Source: Cohaesibacter sp. (GTDB lineage Bacteria; Pseudomonadota; Alphaproteobacteria; Rhizobiales; Cohaesibacteraceae). Taken from it: 64,000 bases of DNA. The translations under genes and the position numbers were made by a program. The notes beneath the pieces were generated by a model that worked only from the letters and a program-made list of their open reading frames with translations, had not been told where the DNA came from and did no database searches. The DNA lies in NCBI GenBank assembly GCA_025210795.1, contig JAOAQZ010000018.1, forward strand, positions 62,001-126,000. The letters are read 5' to 3'. This document shows, one piece after another, positions 26,937 through 37,133 of the stretch (its first letter is position 1; the number at the start of each line of letters is the position of its first letter).

Positions 26937-28724
26937 TTATTTGGGCTCAGGCAGGTTAAGGCGCAAATGCAATTCGCGAAGCTGCTGGTTGGTGGCTTCG
27001 CTTGGTGCCCCCATCAGCAAATCTTCAGCCTGCTGGTTCATCGGGAACAGGGTAATTTCGCGCAAGTTAGGCGTACCGCACAGCAGCATAACAATACGGT
27101 CGATACCAGCAGCCATGCCGCCATGAGGAGGCGCACCATACTGGAAGGCACGATACATGCCGCCGAACCGCTCCAAAAGCACTTCTTCGCCATAACCGGC
27201 AATCTCGAAGGCTTTCTTCATGATTTCCGGCTTGTGGTTACGAATAGCGCCAGAGCCGATTTCGTAGCCGTTACAAACAATGTCATATTGCGCAGCATTC
27301 AGCTTCAAAGGATCAGTGTTTTCCAGCCCTTCAAGGCCACCTTCAGGCATGGAGAACGGGTTGTGAGAGAAATCCACTTTCTCTTCTTCCTCATTCCACT
27401 CATACATCGGGAAATCAACAATCCAGCACAGATCGAAGCGATCACGATCAATCAGATCCAGATCTTCACCAACGCGGTTACGGGCCTTACCGGCAAAGTC
27501 GTAGAATTTCTTTGGATCGCCAGCAACAAAGAAACAGGCATCGCCCGCATCCAGACCAAGCTGCTCACGGATGGCATCGGTACGCTCAGGGCCAATATTC
27601 TTGGCAAGAGGACCAGCTCCTTCCATGGATCCGTCGTCTTTCTTACGCCAGAAGATGTAACCAAGACCCGGCTGGCCTTCGCCCTGAGCCCAGCTATTCA
27701 TGCGGTCACAGAAAGTACGGGCGCCACCGGTTTTTGCAGGAATTGCCCAAACTTCATTGGTCTCGTCTTCAAGCATGCGCGCAAAGATCTTGAAACCGGA
27801 GCCGCGGAAATGCTCGGACACTTCTTCCATTTCAATCGGAATACGCAGATCAGGCTTATCAGAGCCATATTTGCGCAGAGATTCTGCATAAGGAATACGC
27901 GGGAATTCTTGCGTAACCGGCTTGCCTTCAGCAAATTCTTCAAACAGATCGCGAATGACAGGCTCCATGGTGTTCAGCACGTCTTCCTGCTCAACGAAGC
28001 TCATTTCCAAATCGAGCTGATAAAACTCACCCGGCAGGCGGTCTGCACGAGGGTCTTCATCACGGAAACAGGGAGCAATCTGGAAGTATTTGTCAAAGCC
28101 TGCAACCATCAACAGCTGCTTGAACTGCTGAGGCGCCTGCGGCAGAGCGTAAAACTTGCCCGGATGAATACGGGATGGCACCAGGAAGTCACGCGCCCCT
28201 TCAGGAGAAGACGCGGTCAGAATTGGTGTCTGATATTCATTAAAACCAATCTCGGTCATGCGGCGACGCGCAGAGGAAATAATGGCAGAGCGCTTGAGAA
28301 TGTTACCGTGAATGGTTTCGCGGCGCAGATCAAGGAAGCGATATTTCAGGCGAATATCTTCCGGATAATCAGGCTCACCAAAAACAGGCAAAGGCAGCTC
28401 TTTGGACGCGCCCAGAACTTCCAGATTGGAAATAAAGATCTCAACCTGACCGGTTGGCAGATTTTCATTCACGGTCTCGGCAGTACGGGCCTTCACTTCC
28501 CCTTCAATCATAATGCACCATTCGCCGCGCACGGTCTCGGCAGCGGCAAAGGCAGGGGAATCAGGATCGGCCACAACCTGCGTCAAACCATGCTGGTCGC
28601 GCAAATCGATAAACAAGAGGCCACCATGGTCACGAACACGGTGAACCCAACCGGAAAGGCGAACTGTCTCGCCAACATTGCTTTCGCGAAGGTCGCCACA
28701 TGTATGGCTGCGATAAGGATGCAT
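26937..28724 (-). CDS. aspS: Aspartate--tRNA(Asp/Asn) ligase, bacterial type
   Basis: A 595-residue class II aminoacyl-tRNA synthetase. N-terminal OB-fold with [21 protein letters not shown], catalytic core with [63 protein letters not shown] (motif 2), the bacterial GAD insertion (about residues 290-420), and motif 3 [22 protein letters not shown]. The His in VRDHGG aligns with His31 of Pseudomonas AspRS, a residue linked with the non-discriminating enzyme that also charges tRNA(Asn); this would require GatCAB, which is not in the window. AGGTG precedes the ATG. It is divergent from rnd, an order seen in other Hyphomicrobiales. Confidence 0.96.
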   Translation of the reverse strand: MHPYRSHTCGDLRESNVGETVRLSGWVHRVRDHGGLLFIDLRDQHGLTQVVADPDSPAFAAAETVRGEWCIMIEGEVKARTAETVNENLPTGQVEIFISNLEVLGASKELPLPVFGEPDYPEDIRLKYRFLDLRRETIHGNILKRSAIISSARRRMTEIGFNEYQTPILTASSPEGARDFLVPSRIHPGKFYALPQAPQQFKQLLMVAGFDKYFQIAPCFRDEDPRADRLPGEFYQLDLEMSFVEQEDVLNTMEPVIRDLFEEFAEGKPVTQEFPRIPYAESLRKYGSDKPDLRIPIEMEEVSEHFRGSGFKIFARMLEDETNEVWAIPAKTGGARTFCDRMNSWAQGEGQPGLGYIFWRKKDDGSMEGAGPLAKNIGPERTDAIREQLGLDAGDACFFVAGDPKKFYDFAGKARNRVGEDLDLIDRDRFDLCWIVDFPMYEWNEEEEKVDFSHNPFSMPEGGLEGLENTDPLKLNAAQYDIVCNGYEIGSGAIRNHKPEIMKKAFEIAGYGEEVLLERFGGMYRAFQYGAPPHGGMAAGIDRIVMLLCGTPNLREITLFPMNQQAEDLLMGAPSEATNQQLRELHLRLNLPEPK

Positions 28725-29054
28725 GAATTGACACCTGATTTTAGAACGGCAAAATGGGCGCGCACGAATGCCGCCCTATAAATCTCGCCGGACCCTGCCT
28801 GTATGGGGCCTCATAGTCAAGCAATCTCTCCTATCGCACCAAGCTAATCCCTCACTTTTATCCATTTTTTGCCCTTTTGCGCCCAGTTTGCGGCAAGGAA
28901 GCCGCCCATTGGGCCAATTTGCGCTTCTTCTCTCCGTAAAGAGCGACAAACAGACAAAAGCATTAAGGCAAAAGGAAAAGCCGCCAGAAAAAAGGGAACT
29001 TACTCACAAGGATGGGGCGACAAGCTATCAATTGTTCGTTATAAGCGACACGCA
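28725..29054. other. Divergent intergenic region aspS / rnd
   Basis: About 330 bases, no credible gene. Near the rnd end, GCGACA (29017-29022) and TATAAG (29040-29045) are 17 bases apart and could be -35 and -10 boxes. If used, transcription would start almost at the rnd ATG and give a leaderless or nearly leaderless mRNA. Confidence 0.35.
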
Positions 29055-30260
29055 ATGAAAACAATTATTTCCACTGCCGATCTGGCAGCCGCCTGCAAAG
29101 CTTTTGCCACCCATGATTATGTCACCGTAGATACCGAATTTCTGCGCGAGACAACCTATTGGCCCAAACTCTGTCTTATTCAGATAGCCGGGCCGGACGA
29201 TGCTGTCATCGTTGACCCTTTGGCAAAAGACATTGATCTGGAACCCTTTTTCGATCTGATGCGCGATGAAAGCGTCGTCAAGGTCTTCCATGCCGGACGT
29301 CAGGATGTCGAAATCATCTATCATCTGGGCAAGCTGATCCCGCACCCGATGTTTGACAGTCAGGTTGCTGCCATGGTGTGCGGATTTGGTGATTCCATCT
29401 CCTATGATCAGCTGGTGCTGCGCCTGACCGGCAACCGAATCGACAAATCCTCTCGCTTCACCGATTGGTCCCGCCGCCCGCTCACCAACAAGCAGCTTGC
29501 TTATGCTTTGGCGGACGTTACCCATTTGCGCGACGTTTATCACGCCCTGCGCGCCAATCTGGAAGAACAGGATCGCTCCCATTGGGTAGCGGAAGAGATG
29601 GAAATTCTCACCTCTCCCGATACCTATTATACCGAGCCGCAGCAGGCGTGGAAGCGCATGAAATTGCGTATCCGCAAACCGCGCGAATTTGCAGCCCTCA
29701 AGCTGCTGGCCCAATGGCGTGAGAGCGAAGCCCAAAATCGCAATGTGCCGCGCAATCGTATCCTGAAAGACGACGCCATCTTTGAGCTTGCGATCCAGCA
29801 GCCCAAGGACGAAAGCGCGCTGTCGGCGCTGCGCACCATCTCCAAAGGCTATGAGCGCTCAAAATCCGGGCAGGAATTGCTGGAGATTATGCAGCAAGTC
29901 TCTTCCATCGCACAGGAAGATCTGCCGCAAGTCCCCAAAGGCAAATCCCAGCCGGAAGGCTCTGGCGCAGCTGTTGACTTGATGAAAGTGCTGCTCAAAC
30001 TGACATCAGAAAAACATGGCGTCGCTGCCAAGGTTCTGGCAACGGTTGATGATCTGGAAAAGATCGCCTGTGATGATGACGCCGATATTCCGGCTCTCAA
30101 AGGCTGGCGCTACGAATTGTTTGGCCAATATGCCCTTAAAATCAAAAAGGGAGAGATTGCCATGCGCCTTGAGGGCAAACGCGTAGCCATCATCGAAGTT
30201 GACGCCCCGCCCCCGCCGGCCAAGCAATCCTCTGTCCGGCGAAAGCGCCGCGCCCAATAA
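29055..30260 (+). CDS. rnd: Ribonuclease D
   Basis: A 401-residue 3'-5' exoribonuclease that trims tRNA precursors. The DEDD active site is complete: VTVDTEFLRETTYWPKLCLIQIA (Exo I), VVKVFHAGRQDVEIIYHLG (Exo II) and LAYALADVTHLRDVYHAL (Exo III, Tyr and Asp). HRDC-type helical domains follow from about residue 200 (REFAALKLLAQWRESEAQNRNVPRNRILKDDAIFELA) and a second one near 310-370. The C-terminus is Pro- then Arg/Lys-rich (APPPPAKQSSVRRKRRAQ). The ATG at 29055 begins the conserved domain but lacks a good ribosome site; an upstream in-frame ATG at 28869 would add 62 poorly conserved-looking residues. A terminator follows. Confidence 0.93.
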   Translation: MKTIISTADLAAACKAFATHDYVTVDTEFLRETTYWPKLCLIQIAGPDDAVIVDPLAKDIDLEPFFDLMRDESVVKVFHAGRQDVEIIYHLGKLIPHPMFDSQVAAMVCGFGDSISYDQLVLRLTGNRIDKSSRFTDWSRRPLTNKQLAYALADVTHLRDVYHALRANLEEQDRSHWVAEEMEILTSPDTYYTEPQQAWKRMKLRIRKPREFAALKLLAQWRESEAQNRNVPRNRILKDDAIFELAIQQPKDESALSALRTISKGYERSKSGQELLEIMQQVSSIAQEDLPQVPKGKSQPEGSGAAVDLMKVLLKLTSEKHGVAAKVLATVDDLEKIACDDDADIPALKGWRYELFGQYALKIKKGEIAMRLEGKRVAIIEVDAPPPPAKQSSVRRKRRAQ

Positions 30261-30324
30261 AGGCTTCATATAGGTCGCAATTAGGCCACGCAAGCAAGTA
30301 AGCTGCAGATAGTATCAGATACAC

Positions 30325-30358
30325 AAAAGGCGGGCACCATGGCCCGCCTTTTCTTTTA
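30325..30358. terminator. Intrinsic terminator after rnd, also facing the polyphosphate cluster
   Basis: AAGGCGGGC / GCCCGCCTT stem, 6-base loop, then TTCTTTT on the plus strand. The A run on its left gives TTTTG on the minus strand for the convergent gene. Confidence 0.8.
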
Positions 30359-30394
30359 TCCATTCAAGGAGGCTCGCTTTTTTTGAAAGCAGCT

Positions 30395-31096
30395 CTAAGC
30401 CTCGCCCTCTTCCCCATCAAGATCGCCAAAGTCATAGTCTTCAGGCTCGGCTTCCACCCGTCGGGCACCACTTAGTTTTTTGTAGGGAAGTTCGGCAAAG
30501 CGCTCGACCAGACTTTGCCAGAATTCAGCCAGCAGATAGACAGGCATATCTGCGTCTTTCAGCACCGCTTTCACTTCAAGCAGGCGATCTTGCTCAATCC
30601 GGCAGAAGGTCAGCGCCATTTCAGCGGGCATATCAGCTTCAATGCGTGTGACTTCCAGCCAGGAGGCTGCATCCTCACCGGCGGCAAGTACGCTTTTGGC
30701 CATAACAAAATCTTGGCCTTGGGGGAAAATGCTATTGGCAACAACAGCTAAGGAAACATCCTGCCAGCTGGGCCACACCTCTTTAACAAAGGCATCCCCC
30801 TGCTCTGCTGCATCTTGCTGGCACCAGTCAATGTCGGCCTGAGCTTCAGTCAGAAGATCTTCTTCAAAGGTTACCCGCGCTTCAGCAAGATAGCGATAAG
30901 AGAGGATAGAGGCTTTGCCCTCCTCGCTTACAGCTTCGGGGTTGGTGCCAGCGCACAGGATATATTCGCCATAAGGTTCGCGATCATGATAGATCGCTTC
31001 AACCAAGGCAGCTTCGTTATCCGCCCCGCCATCATGAAAGACCAGCCACTCAAACCCATCGACCTGAGAGGTCCCGTTCTCACCAAAATTTTCCAT
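30395..31096 (-). CDS. Acidic protein of unknown function downstream of ppx
   Basis: A 233-residue, strongly acidic soluble protein without signal peptide or membrane helix. Visible parts: FEWLVFHDGGADNEAALVEAIYHDREPYGEYILCAGTNPEAVSEEGKASI at the start, a central segment with several Trp (IDWCQQDAAEQ, EVWPSWQDVSLAV, AEFWQSLVERFAEL), and an Asp/Glu-rich end (EDYDFGDLDGEEGEA). I recognise no domain. It lies 26 bases after the ppx stop codon, on the same strand, so it is probably the third gene of ppk-ppx-x. Relatives of this region elsewhere usually have ppx next to rnd, which makes this gene a local addition. A link with phosphate or polyphosphate metabolism is suggested only by position. Confidence 0.75.
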   Translation of the reverse strand: MENFGENGTSQVDGFEWLVFHDGGADNEAALVEAIYHDREPYGEYILCAGTNPEAVSEEGKASILSYRYLAEARVTFEEDLLTEAQADIDWCQQDAAEQGDAFVKEVWPSWQDVSLAVVANSIFPQGQDFVMAKSVLAAGEDAASWLEVTRIEADMPAEMALTFCRIEQDRLLEVKAVLKDADMPVYLLAEFWQSLVERFAELPYKKLSGARRVEAEPEDYDFGDLDGEEGEA

Positions 31097-31122
31097 ATTT
31101 CTTACTCTCGTTACACTTGCGC

Positions 31123-32673
31123 CTATTCAACACGGCCTTCCAGCCCAAGCAATCTGGTAAATTGCGTAAATCGGCGCGACAGCTTCTCGCTTTGTAGCAC
31201 TTTTAGGTGTTCAGGCAGTTTCAAGATGGCAACATCACCCTCTCTTGCAATATCAAGATGAGGCAAAATACTCGGCAAATCGCCCGCTGCCACATGGGCA
31301 AGACGAAGGGCAGCCCCCGTCAGGCGCGCAAGCGAACGCATATGCACATTGGCCACATCACGCATGCTCAGGCCCATGGATTGGCCCGACAATCCTTCAT
31401 GACGGAAATAGTTGGCCATAGCAAGATAAGCCCGCCCCGGATGGTCGATACCGATAAACGTGCCATGAGCGATGATATTAAGGCTCTGGGTGCCTCGATA
31501 ATCAGGATGCGCCCGCCAGCCAATATCCGCCAAAAGACAGCTCGCCCGACGCAGGCGTTTCTCATAAGCGCTTTCATCCACTTCAAGGCGGGCAAAGAGC
31601 AGATCAAGCCAGTCGGCCAGCTCGTGGGCATATTCAGGCGAGCGAGCCCGAAGAACGCACAATTCCTCACACGCGCTAAGAAGAGGATCCTGCTGCTTCA
31701 CATCATCAGGCAAAAGGCCGTAAAGATGCCCTTCACGCACCCCAAGCGCGGACATGATGATTTTGCGCGGTTTGCCCCGCTTGATCACCTCTGCCAGCAC
31801 GGCAGCACCAAAAGGAATAAGTGCCCGACGGGCTTTCGAGATGGACCCGATCCAGCCCGCATCCTCAATATCGCCCCGCATGGTCAGCTCGCAAAATTCA
31901 AGCATCTCGTCGGGATCAATTTCGTAATGATGCATCACCGCCAAAGGGTAACCGATCGAGGACATATGAAGACGGGCAAGTGCACGCCATGTGCCGCCAA
32001 TGGCATAAAAGTTTTGCCCCTCAAGGGCATTAAGCTCGGTTGCTTTCTCAAGCTCGGCACGGGCAATCTTTTGCGCCTGTTTGATGGAGCCTTTTGCCAT
32101 GTCGGAAAGACGCAATCCGCCCAGAGGGTAGGTCGCCCCCTTGCCCAGCTCGTCCCCCATCACGCGAATAAGCTCAAGGCTGCCGCCGCCCAAATCCCCC
32201 GCAACGCCATTTGGCGCCATCATGGCAGAGACAACACCAAGCGCAGAATGCCGCGCTTCTTCCTCGCCTGAGAGAACTTCTGCCTCCTGACCGCAAATCT
32301 TTTTCACTTGCTTGAGAAAAGCTGCGCCATTGGAGGCCTCGCGCGCCGCCGCTGTTGCCAGAATGAAGAATTGCTCAACTCCGGCCTGTTTGAGCAAAAA
32401 GCTGAACCGCTCAAGGGCGCGCAAGGCGCAGGATACAGCACCTTCATCCAACTGGCCGGTCACTGCCACGCCCTTGCCAAGGCCGCACAGGACCTTTTCG
32501 TTATACATAGGCACCGGCGAACGGCTGAGATGCTCATACATCACCAGACGCACCGAGTTGGACCCGATATCAATGACAGCAACAGGGTCTGATCCGGCGA
32601 TCAAACCCTGATTTTGAAACTTGTCGAGCACGTTACCGCTGGACGCGGTCTGTGAAGGTATGCGGGGCGTCAT
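31123..32673 (-). CDS. ppx: Exopolyphosphatase / guanosine pentaphosphate phosphatase family
   Basis: A 516-residue enzyme of the Ppx/GppA family (ASKHA fold), which splits phosphate from polyphosphate ends and in some members converts pppGpp to ppGpp. Fold motifs: [17 protein letters not shown] (phosphate 1), [32 protein letters not shown] with the catalytic Glu, [14 protein letters not shown] (phosphate 2) and [12 protein letters not shown]. The C-terminal half is the helical HD-like part ([31 protein letters not shown]). The predicted start overlaps the end of ppk by 41 bases, which implies translational coupling; a later start cannot be ruled out. Together with Ppk it sets the cell's polyphosphate level. 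Confidence 0.94.
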   Translation of the reverse strand: MTPRIPSQTASSGNVLDKFQNQGLIAGSDPVAVIDIGSNSVRLVMYEHLSRSPVPMYNEKVLCGLGKGVAVTGQLDEGAVSCALRALERFSFLLKQAGVEQFFILATAAAREASNGAAFLKQVKKICGQEAEVLSGEEEARHSALGVVSAMMAPNGVAGDLGGGSLELIRVMGDELGKGATYPLGGLRLSDMAKGSIKQAQKIARAELEKATELNALEGQNFYAIGGTWRALARLHMSSIGYPLAVMHHYEIDPDEMLEFCELTMRGDIEDAGWIGSISKARRALIPFGAAVLAEVIKRGKPRKIIMSALGVREGHLYGLLPDDVKQQDPLLSACEELCVLRARSPEYAHELADWLDLLFARLEVDESAYEKRLRRASCLLADIGWRAHPDYRGTQSLNIIAHGTFIGIDHPGRAYLAMANYFRHEGLSGQSMGLSMRDVANVHMRSLARLTGAALRLAHVAAGDLPSILPHLDIAREGDVAILKLPEHLKVLQSEKLSRRFTQFTRLLGLEGRVE

Positions 32674-34867
32674 GTTCTAGAGAATCACCTCGACCCGACA
32701 GGCTCGGGTTCGTCATGAAGAAATTATGGGCATTGAATGGCTCTTCCCCATCCGCTGCATGAATGCGCCGGGACGATCCGTCCGGCAAGATTTCCCAGCT
32801 TTGCTGATTATCCATCAGATTGGCAACCATAATTTGGTCCAACACCTGTGCATGAACAGTCGGATTGATAATTGGCGTGAAGGTCTCACACCGCCGATCC
32901 AGATTGCGCGGCATCAGATCAGCCGAGCCCATATAGATCACCGCATCGGGATTTGGCAGTTCCTTGCCATTGCCAAAACAGATAATGCGAGAGTGCTCCA
33001 GAAACCGCCCGACAATGGATTTAACCCGAATATTCATGGAAAGGCCGGGCAATTGCGGACGCAGGCAACAGATCCCGCGCACGATCAGATCAATCTTAAC
33101 GCCGGCCTGACTGGCCCGATAAAAAGCATCAATTAAGGTCGGGTCAACAATGGAGTTCATCTTGCACCAGATGCGTCCGGGCCGCCCTTCCTTCACATGC
33201 TCAATTTCCCGCTCGATATAATCAAGCAGCGTTTTGCGCATGGTATAGGGCGAGACCAACAAATGATTAAGATCCTCCGGCTCGGCATAACCGGTGATGA
33301 AATTAAACACCCGCGCCACATCCATGGCGGTTGCCTCATCGGCGGTAAAGAAGCTCAGATCCGTATAGATTTTAGCGGTAATGGGATGGTAATTGCCTGT
33401 TCCGATATGGCAATAGGTCACCAGCTTGCCTTCTTCGCGGCGCACCACCATGGAAAGCTTGGCATGGGTTTTTAGCTCAATAAAGCCAAACACCACCTGC
33501 ACACCAGCCCGCTCCAAATCGCGCGCCCAGCCAATATTGGCCTCTTCATCAAAGCGGGCTTTCAGCTCAACCAAGGCAGTGACCGATTTGCCAGCCTCTG
33601 CTGCTTCAATCAACGCTTTGATGATGGGAGAGTTTTTCGAAGTACGATATAGCGTTTGTTTGATCGCCATCACATTCGGGTCACGAGCCGCCTGCATCAG
33701 ATACTGCGCCACCACATCAAAGCTCTCATATGGATGGTGGATGATCAGGTCTTTTTCGCGAATGGCGGCAAAGCAGTCCCCGTTATGCTCACGGATCCGC
33801 TCAGGGAAGCGGGCAATATAGCGCTTGAACTTCAAATCGGGCCGCTCAATATCCACCAGCTCAGACAATTCATTAAGCGCTAGAAAGCCATCAACGGTGA
33901 AAATCTCGTTGGGAAGGATATTGACGGCATCTGCAACAAAATCACGCAATTCCTGCGCCATGCTGCGCTCGATCTCCAGCCGGATGACAGACCCTCTACG
34001 GCGACGTTTCAAGGCGCTTTCAAAATGGCGCACCAAATCTTCCGCTTCTTCCTCAATCTCGATATCCGAATCGCGGATGATCCGGAACGCCCCGATATCC
34101 TGCACCTCATAGGCGGGGAAAATCCGCTTGATAAACAGCGACACCACCTGCTCCAACAAAACAAAGCGCTGCAGACCGGCCTCGTCTTTTGGAGACGGCA
34201 AAGCAATAAAACGATCAAGACTGTTAGGCATGCGCACAATCGCAGTCAGATCATCGCGCCCGTCAAGGCCGCGCAAGGTAAGCGCCAGCGAAAAGCCGAA
34301 ATTGGGAATGAAAGGGAACGGATGGGCAGGATCAACCGCAAGAGGCGTCAAGACGGGGAAGATAGATTTAAGGAAAACCTCTTCCAGAACCACCAGATCC
34401 TCTTTGTCGAGATTTTTCGGCTCGACCAGAACGATATTTTCCGCTTCCAGATCCTTTCGCAGACCTTGCCAGCTTTTATGCTGCCGCTCGGTCAAATCCG
34501 CAACCGCGGCCGAGATTTTGACCAATTGCTGGCTGGCGGTCAGGCCATCGGCGCTGACAGAGGAAACCCCTGCCCGCTCTTGCCCTTTAAGACCCGCCAC
34601 ACGCACCATGAAAAATTCATCAAGATTATTGGCCGAAATCGACAAAAAGCGCAGGCGCTCAAGCAAGGGGTGATTGGTATTCTCGGTCTCTTCCAAAACG
34701 CGGGAGTTAAAGCCAAGCCAGGATAGCTCGCGGTTCACAAACCGCCCCGGGCTGCGCATCAACGCATCCAGTTCTTCCTGCCCGGGATGACCATCCTCAA
34801 GCATATCGGAAGACGGGATAGAAGAGTTAGGTTCAGTCTTTTGTGGGGTTAGAATAATCTCGGACAT
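32633..34867 (-). CDS. ppk: Polyphosphate kinase 1
   Basis: A 744-residue enzyme that builds polyphosphate from ATP, usually at the inner membrane. After a variable N-terminus of about 35 residues come the family blocks: [62 protein letters not shown], and the kinase domains with [53 protein letters not shown] (the phosphorylated His, E. coli His435) and [16 protein letters not shown] (second His, E. coli His592), then [14 protein letters not shown]. All key residues are present and the length is normal. It is the first gene of the ppk-ppx-unknown unit, with AGGTTCG before the ATG. Confidence 0.96.
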   Translation of the reverse strand: MSEIILTPQKTEPNSSIPSSDMLEDGHPGQEELDALMRSPGRFVNRELSWLGFNSRVLEETENTNHPLLERLRFLSISANNLDEFFMVRVAGLKGQERAGVSSVSADGLTASQQLVKISAAVADLTERQHKSWQGLRKDLEAENIVLVEPKNLDKEDLVVLEEVFLKSIFPVLTPLAVDPAHPFPFIPNFGFSLALTLRGLDGRDDLTAIVRMPNSLDRFIALPSPKDEAGLQRFVLLEQVVSLFIKRIFPAYEVQDIGAFRIIRDSDIEIEEEAEDLVRHFESALKRRRRGSVIRLEIERSMAQELRDFVADAVNILPNEIFTVDGFLALNELSELVDIERPDLKFKRYIARFPERIREHNGDCFAAIREKDLIIHHPYESFDVVAQYLMQAARDPNVMAIKQTLYRTSKNSPIIKALIEAAEAGKSVTALVELKARFDEEANIGWARDLERAGVQVVFGFIELKTHAKLSMVVRREEGKLVTYCHIGTGNYHPITAKIYTDLSFFTADEATAMDVARVFNFITGYAEPEDLNHLLVSPYTMRKTLLDYIEREIEHVKEGRPGRIWCKMNSIVDPTLIDAFYRASQAGVKIDLIVRGICCLRPQLPGLSMNIRVKSIVGRFLEHSRIICFGNGKELPNPDAVIYMGSADLMPRNLDRRCETFTPIINPTVHAQVLDQIMVANLMDNQQSWEILPDGSSRRIHAADGEEPFNAHNFFMTNPSLSGRGDSLEHDAPHTFTDRVQR

Positions 34868-34988
34868 TGTTTTCGAACCTATTGCGCAATTCCAGTCGGG
34901 GACACCGGCCGGTTAGACATGGACATAATCGGGTAGATGCTCGCAGCCTTCGCCATTCCCATAGCGTTAGCGTTACGGCGAGTAGGAC

Positions 34989-35002
34989 TGATAGGCCTAT
35001 CA
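34989..35002. promoter_or_regulatory. 14-bp perfect palindrome upstream of ppk
   Basis: TGATAGGCCTATCA has no spacer and is perfectly self-complementary. It lies in the 277-base gap between hdaA and ppk, about 120-135 bases before the ppk start, a reasonable place for an operator. It is not a Pho box. A short direct repeat GCGTTAGCGTTACG lies just upstream. The binding protein is unknown. Confidence 0.3.
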
Positions 35003-35144
35003 ATTCCACATTTACAGATCCATCATAGCAATGAGATGACGTGGGTCAAATTGAGAAAAAAGCGCTAGGATCCAGCTCTTTTCTGCCCAGCCTGCCCCAA
35101 TTGTTACGGCAGCAAACCACGCTCCTTGCATGATGGATGCTTTG

Positions 35145-35828
35145 TTATAAAAGCCCTTCCTCCAACTGGCCCAAAATTCGGGCAGCCAGAGGGCGGGTGA
35201 TGGATTTTTGGCGCGCCATGGCCTCGCGATCCATCGCATCGACAAGGCGCAGGGCTGCAGCGATCGAGCGCTCCATACGCAGGACGATGAAATCAATCAC
35301 CGATGTTTCAACAACCAGCTGCCTGTCAGCAAACAGTTTGACGAGAACCACCTTGAGCAAGTCATCATCCGGCTCATGCAATTCAATCAAGGTTGTAAGG
35401 CGCAAGCGAGAGGCCAGATCCGGCAAGGCCACCCCCCATGCATCGGGCCAGGCACGGGCTGTCATCAAAACAAAGGCATCAGCTTCGCGCGCAGCATTGA
35501 GCAGATGGAAAAGCGCCGTATCCTGGCGTTCAGGGCCGTCGGCATCTTCCACCACAACAGCGCCGGAGCGCACCAATTGGGTGGGATCGCTCTTATTGAC
35601 CTCATCCAGAGTGACAATCCGCGCATGGCTGGCCTCTTGCCAGATGCGAGCAAGATGGGACTTGCCCGCCCCGACCGGACCGGCAAGCAAAATCCAGCGC
35701 GATGGCCAGTCGGGCCACCGATCAATCAGCGTCAGGGCCGCTTCATTGGAGGGCCCTGCGAGAAAATCATCCCGGCCCAACGCCTCATCATGAGGCAAAA
35801 TCAGCGGCATTTGCTGGCCTTTGCTCAT
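35145..35828 (-). CDS. hdaA: DnaA-related replication regulator HdaA
   Basis: A 227-residue AAA+ protein that resembles DnaA domain III but lacks the DNA-binding domain IV. The N-terminus has a sliding-clamp binding motif (QQMPLILPH), followed by the Walker A loop LLAGPVGAGKSHLARIW near residue 50, a Walker B-like VVVEDADG near 95, the sensor 1 region AFVLMTARAWP and the RLRLTTLIELHEPDD segment with the likely arginine finger, then sensor 2 AALRLVDAMDREAM. In Caulobacter HdaA with the clamp stimulates ATP hydrolysis by DnaA, limiting initiation to once per cycle. ATG at 35828 preferred; a GTG four codons earlier is in frame. It follows the AI-2E permease by about 43 bases, as in other Hyphomicrobiales. 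Confidence 0.92.
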   Translation of the reverse strand: MSKGQQMPLILPHDEALGRDDFLAGPSNEAALTLIDRWPDWPSRWILLAGPVGAGKSHLARIWQEASHARIVTLDEVNKSDPTQLVRSGAVVVEDADGPERQDTALFHLLNAAREADAFVLMTARAWPDAWGVALPDLASRLRLTTLIELHEPDDDLLKVVLVKLFADRQLVVETSVIDFIVLRMERSIAAALRLVDAMDREAMARQKSITRPLAARILGQLEEGLL

Positions 35829-35871
35829 ATATTGTCTCACTTAGCAATTCACATCACTGGGACAAAATGAA

Positions 35872-36987
35872 TCATCCCTGATCTTCTTGTGCCTTATCTC
35901 CATGGGGTGATGCAATCATCAAACCATTGCGCCCTTGATAGATTGGGGATTGCAAATATTGCTCAAGCACATACCGCACTATAACACCAATTGCGGCGGC
36001 AGCTGGTACGGCAATGAGCATGCCCACAAAACCATAGAGCGACCCGAAGGCCAAAAGCGCAAACATCAACCAGACAGGATGCAGGCCAACCCGCTCCCCC
36101 ACCAGACGAGGCTGCAGGATATTGCCTTCAACAAACTGGCCAACGGCGAAGATGCCCAGGGCCATACCGATGGGCAGCATTTCGGGCCAGAATTGCACAA
36201 TGGCCACACCACCCGAGACCACAAGCCCCAAAGTTGCCCCAACATAAGGAATGAAACTGATGACCCCTGCCCCAAGGCCGATGAGAAGGCCAAAATTGAG
36301 CCCCATCAGCGACAGGCTAACAGCATAGAAAATACCGAGGATCAGACCGACCATGATCTGGCCACGAACAAATCCCGACACGCTGTTGTCAATTTCGCTG
36401 GCCAAGCGGCGGATGGTCATCTGGTGATCGCGCGGCAACCAGCCGTCAATCTTGGCAACCATACGGTCCCAATCATAAAGCAGGTAAAAGGCAACAACGG
36501 GCGTAATGACCATCAAAGCCACTACATCCAGCAAAGCTTGCCCCCCATTCCAGATAGACTGCATCAAAGCGCCAATCCAGCGCGCTCCCTGGGCCACCAG
36601 ATCCTTGATATTATCCTGCACGGCGGCTGCATCAAGCTCATTGAGGAAGCGGGGCAGGATTGTCTGCCCCTTCTTGGTAATGAAGTCCTGCAGAGAGGCA
36701 ATATAGCCGGGCAAATTATCGGCAAAACCAGTCATCTGATGGGCCAAAACCGGCACGATGATCACTATGGCCAGCAAGAAGATCAAAATGAACAGGATAA
36801 GGATAGTCACGGTCGAAAGCATTCGGCTCATGCCAAGACGCTCGAACCCATCCGCCAGAGGATCGAGCAAATAGGCAAGCGCCATACCCGCAACAAAGGG
36901 CAGCAAAATACCGCGCAGGAAAAACAGGCACAAACAAAGAATGCCAAGCGAAATCAGCCAAAAGGCAAATTGCTTCTGCAAGGACAT
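35872..36987 (-). CDS. AI-2E family (PerM-type) membrane transporter
   Basis: A 371-residue inner-membrane protein with about eight hydrophobic helices. Three near the N-terminus (LISLGILCLCLFFLRGILLPFVAGMALAYLLDP and TVTILILFILIFLLAIVIIVPVL), then a soluble stretch (about 95-160), then the conserved C-terminal block GQIMVGLILGIFYAVSLSLMGLNFGLLIGLGAGVISFIPYVGATLG with the family PYVG motif, FVEGNILQPRLVGERVGLHPVWLMFALLAFGSLYGFVGMLIAVPAAA. Members include AI-2 exporter TqsA and sodium/proton antiporters; the substrate here cannot be told. AAGGAG precedes the ATG. It lies between the phosphatidyltransferase and hdaA genes on the same strand. Confidence 0.92.
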   Translation of the reverse strand: MSLQKQFAFWLISLGILCLCLFFLRGILLPFVAGMALAYLLDPLADGFERLGMSRMLSTVTILILFILIFLLAIVIIVPVLAHQMTGFADNLPGYIASLQDFITKKGQTILPRFLNELDAAAVQDNIKDLVAQGARWIGALMQSIWNGGQALLDVVALMVITPVVAFYLLYDWDRMVAKIDGWLPRDHQMTIRRLASEIDNSVSGFVRGQIMVGLILGIFYAVSLSLMGLNFGLLIGLGAGVISFIPYVGATLGLVVSGGVAIVQFWPEMLPIGMALGIFAVGQFVEGNILQPRLVGERVGLHPVWLMFALLAFGSLYGFVGMLIAVPAAAAIGVIVRYVLEQYLQSPIYQGRNGLMIASPHGDKAQEDQG

Positions 36988-37133
36988 AATCTAGTCTCCT
37001 TCCCCATCATGGGGACCAAGGCATCATGGCATTGATGTGCCAAACAATCTTTCCCATTCCACTCCGGCATCGACCATATGGATACCAAGGGGGAACAGAA
37101 CATAAGAAACTCAAATCTTGACGATATAGTCCG

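Noticed and set aside
26817..28781. 654-residue open frame on the plus strand, antisense to aspS
   Set aside because: aspS on the minus strand is certain from its class II motifs. The antisense frame has no family resemblance and a composition typical of a mirrored gene; its length follows from codon bias on the other strand.
35935..37035. 366-residue open frame antisense to the AI-2E permease
   Set aside because: The permease has well-placed helices and a strong ribosome site; the antisense product is Gln/His-rich with no hydrophobic pattern or homologue that I recognise.
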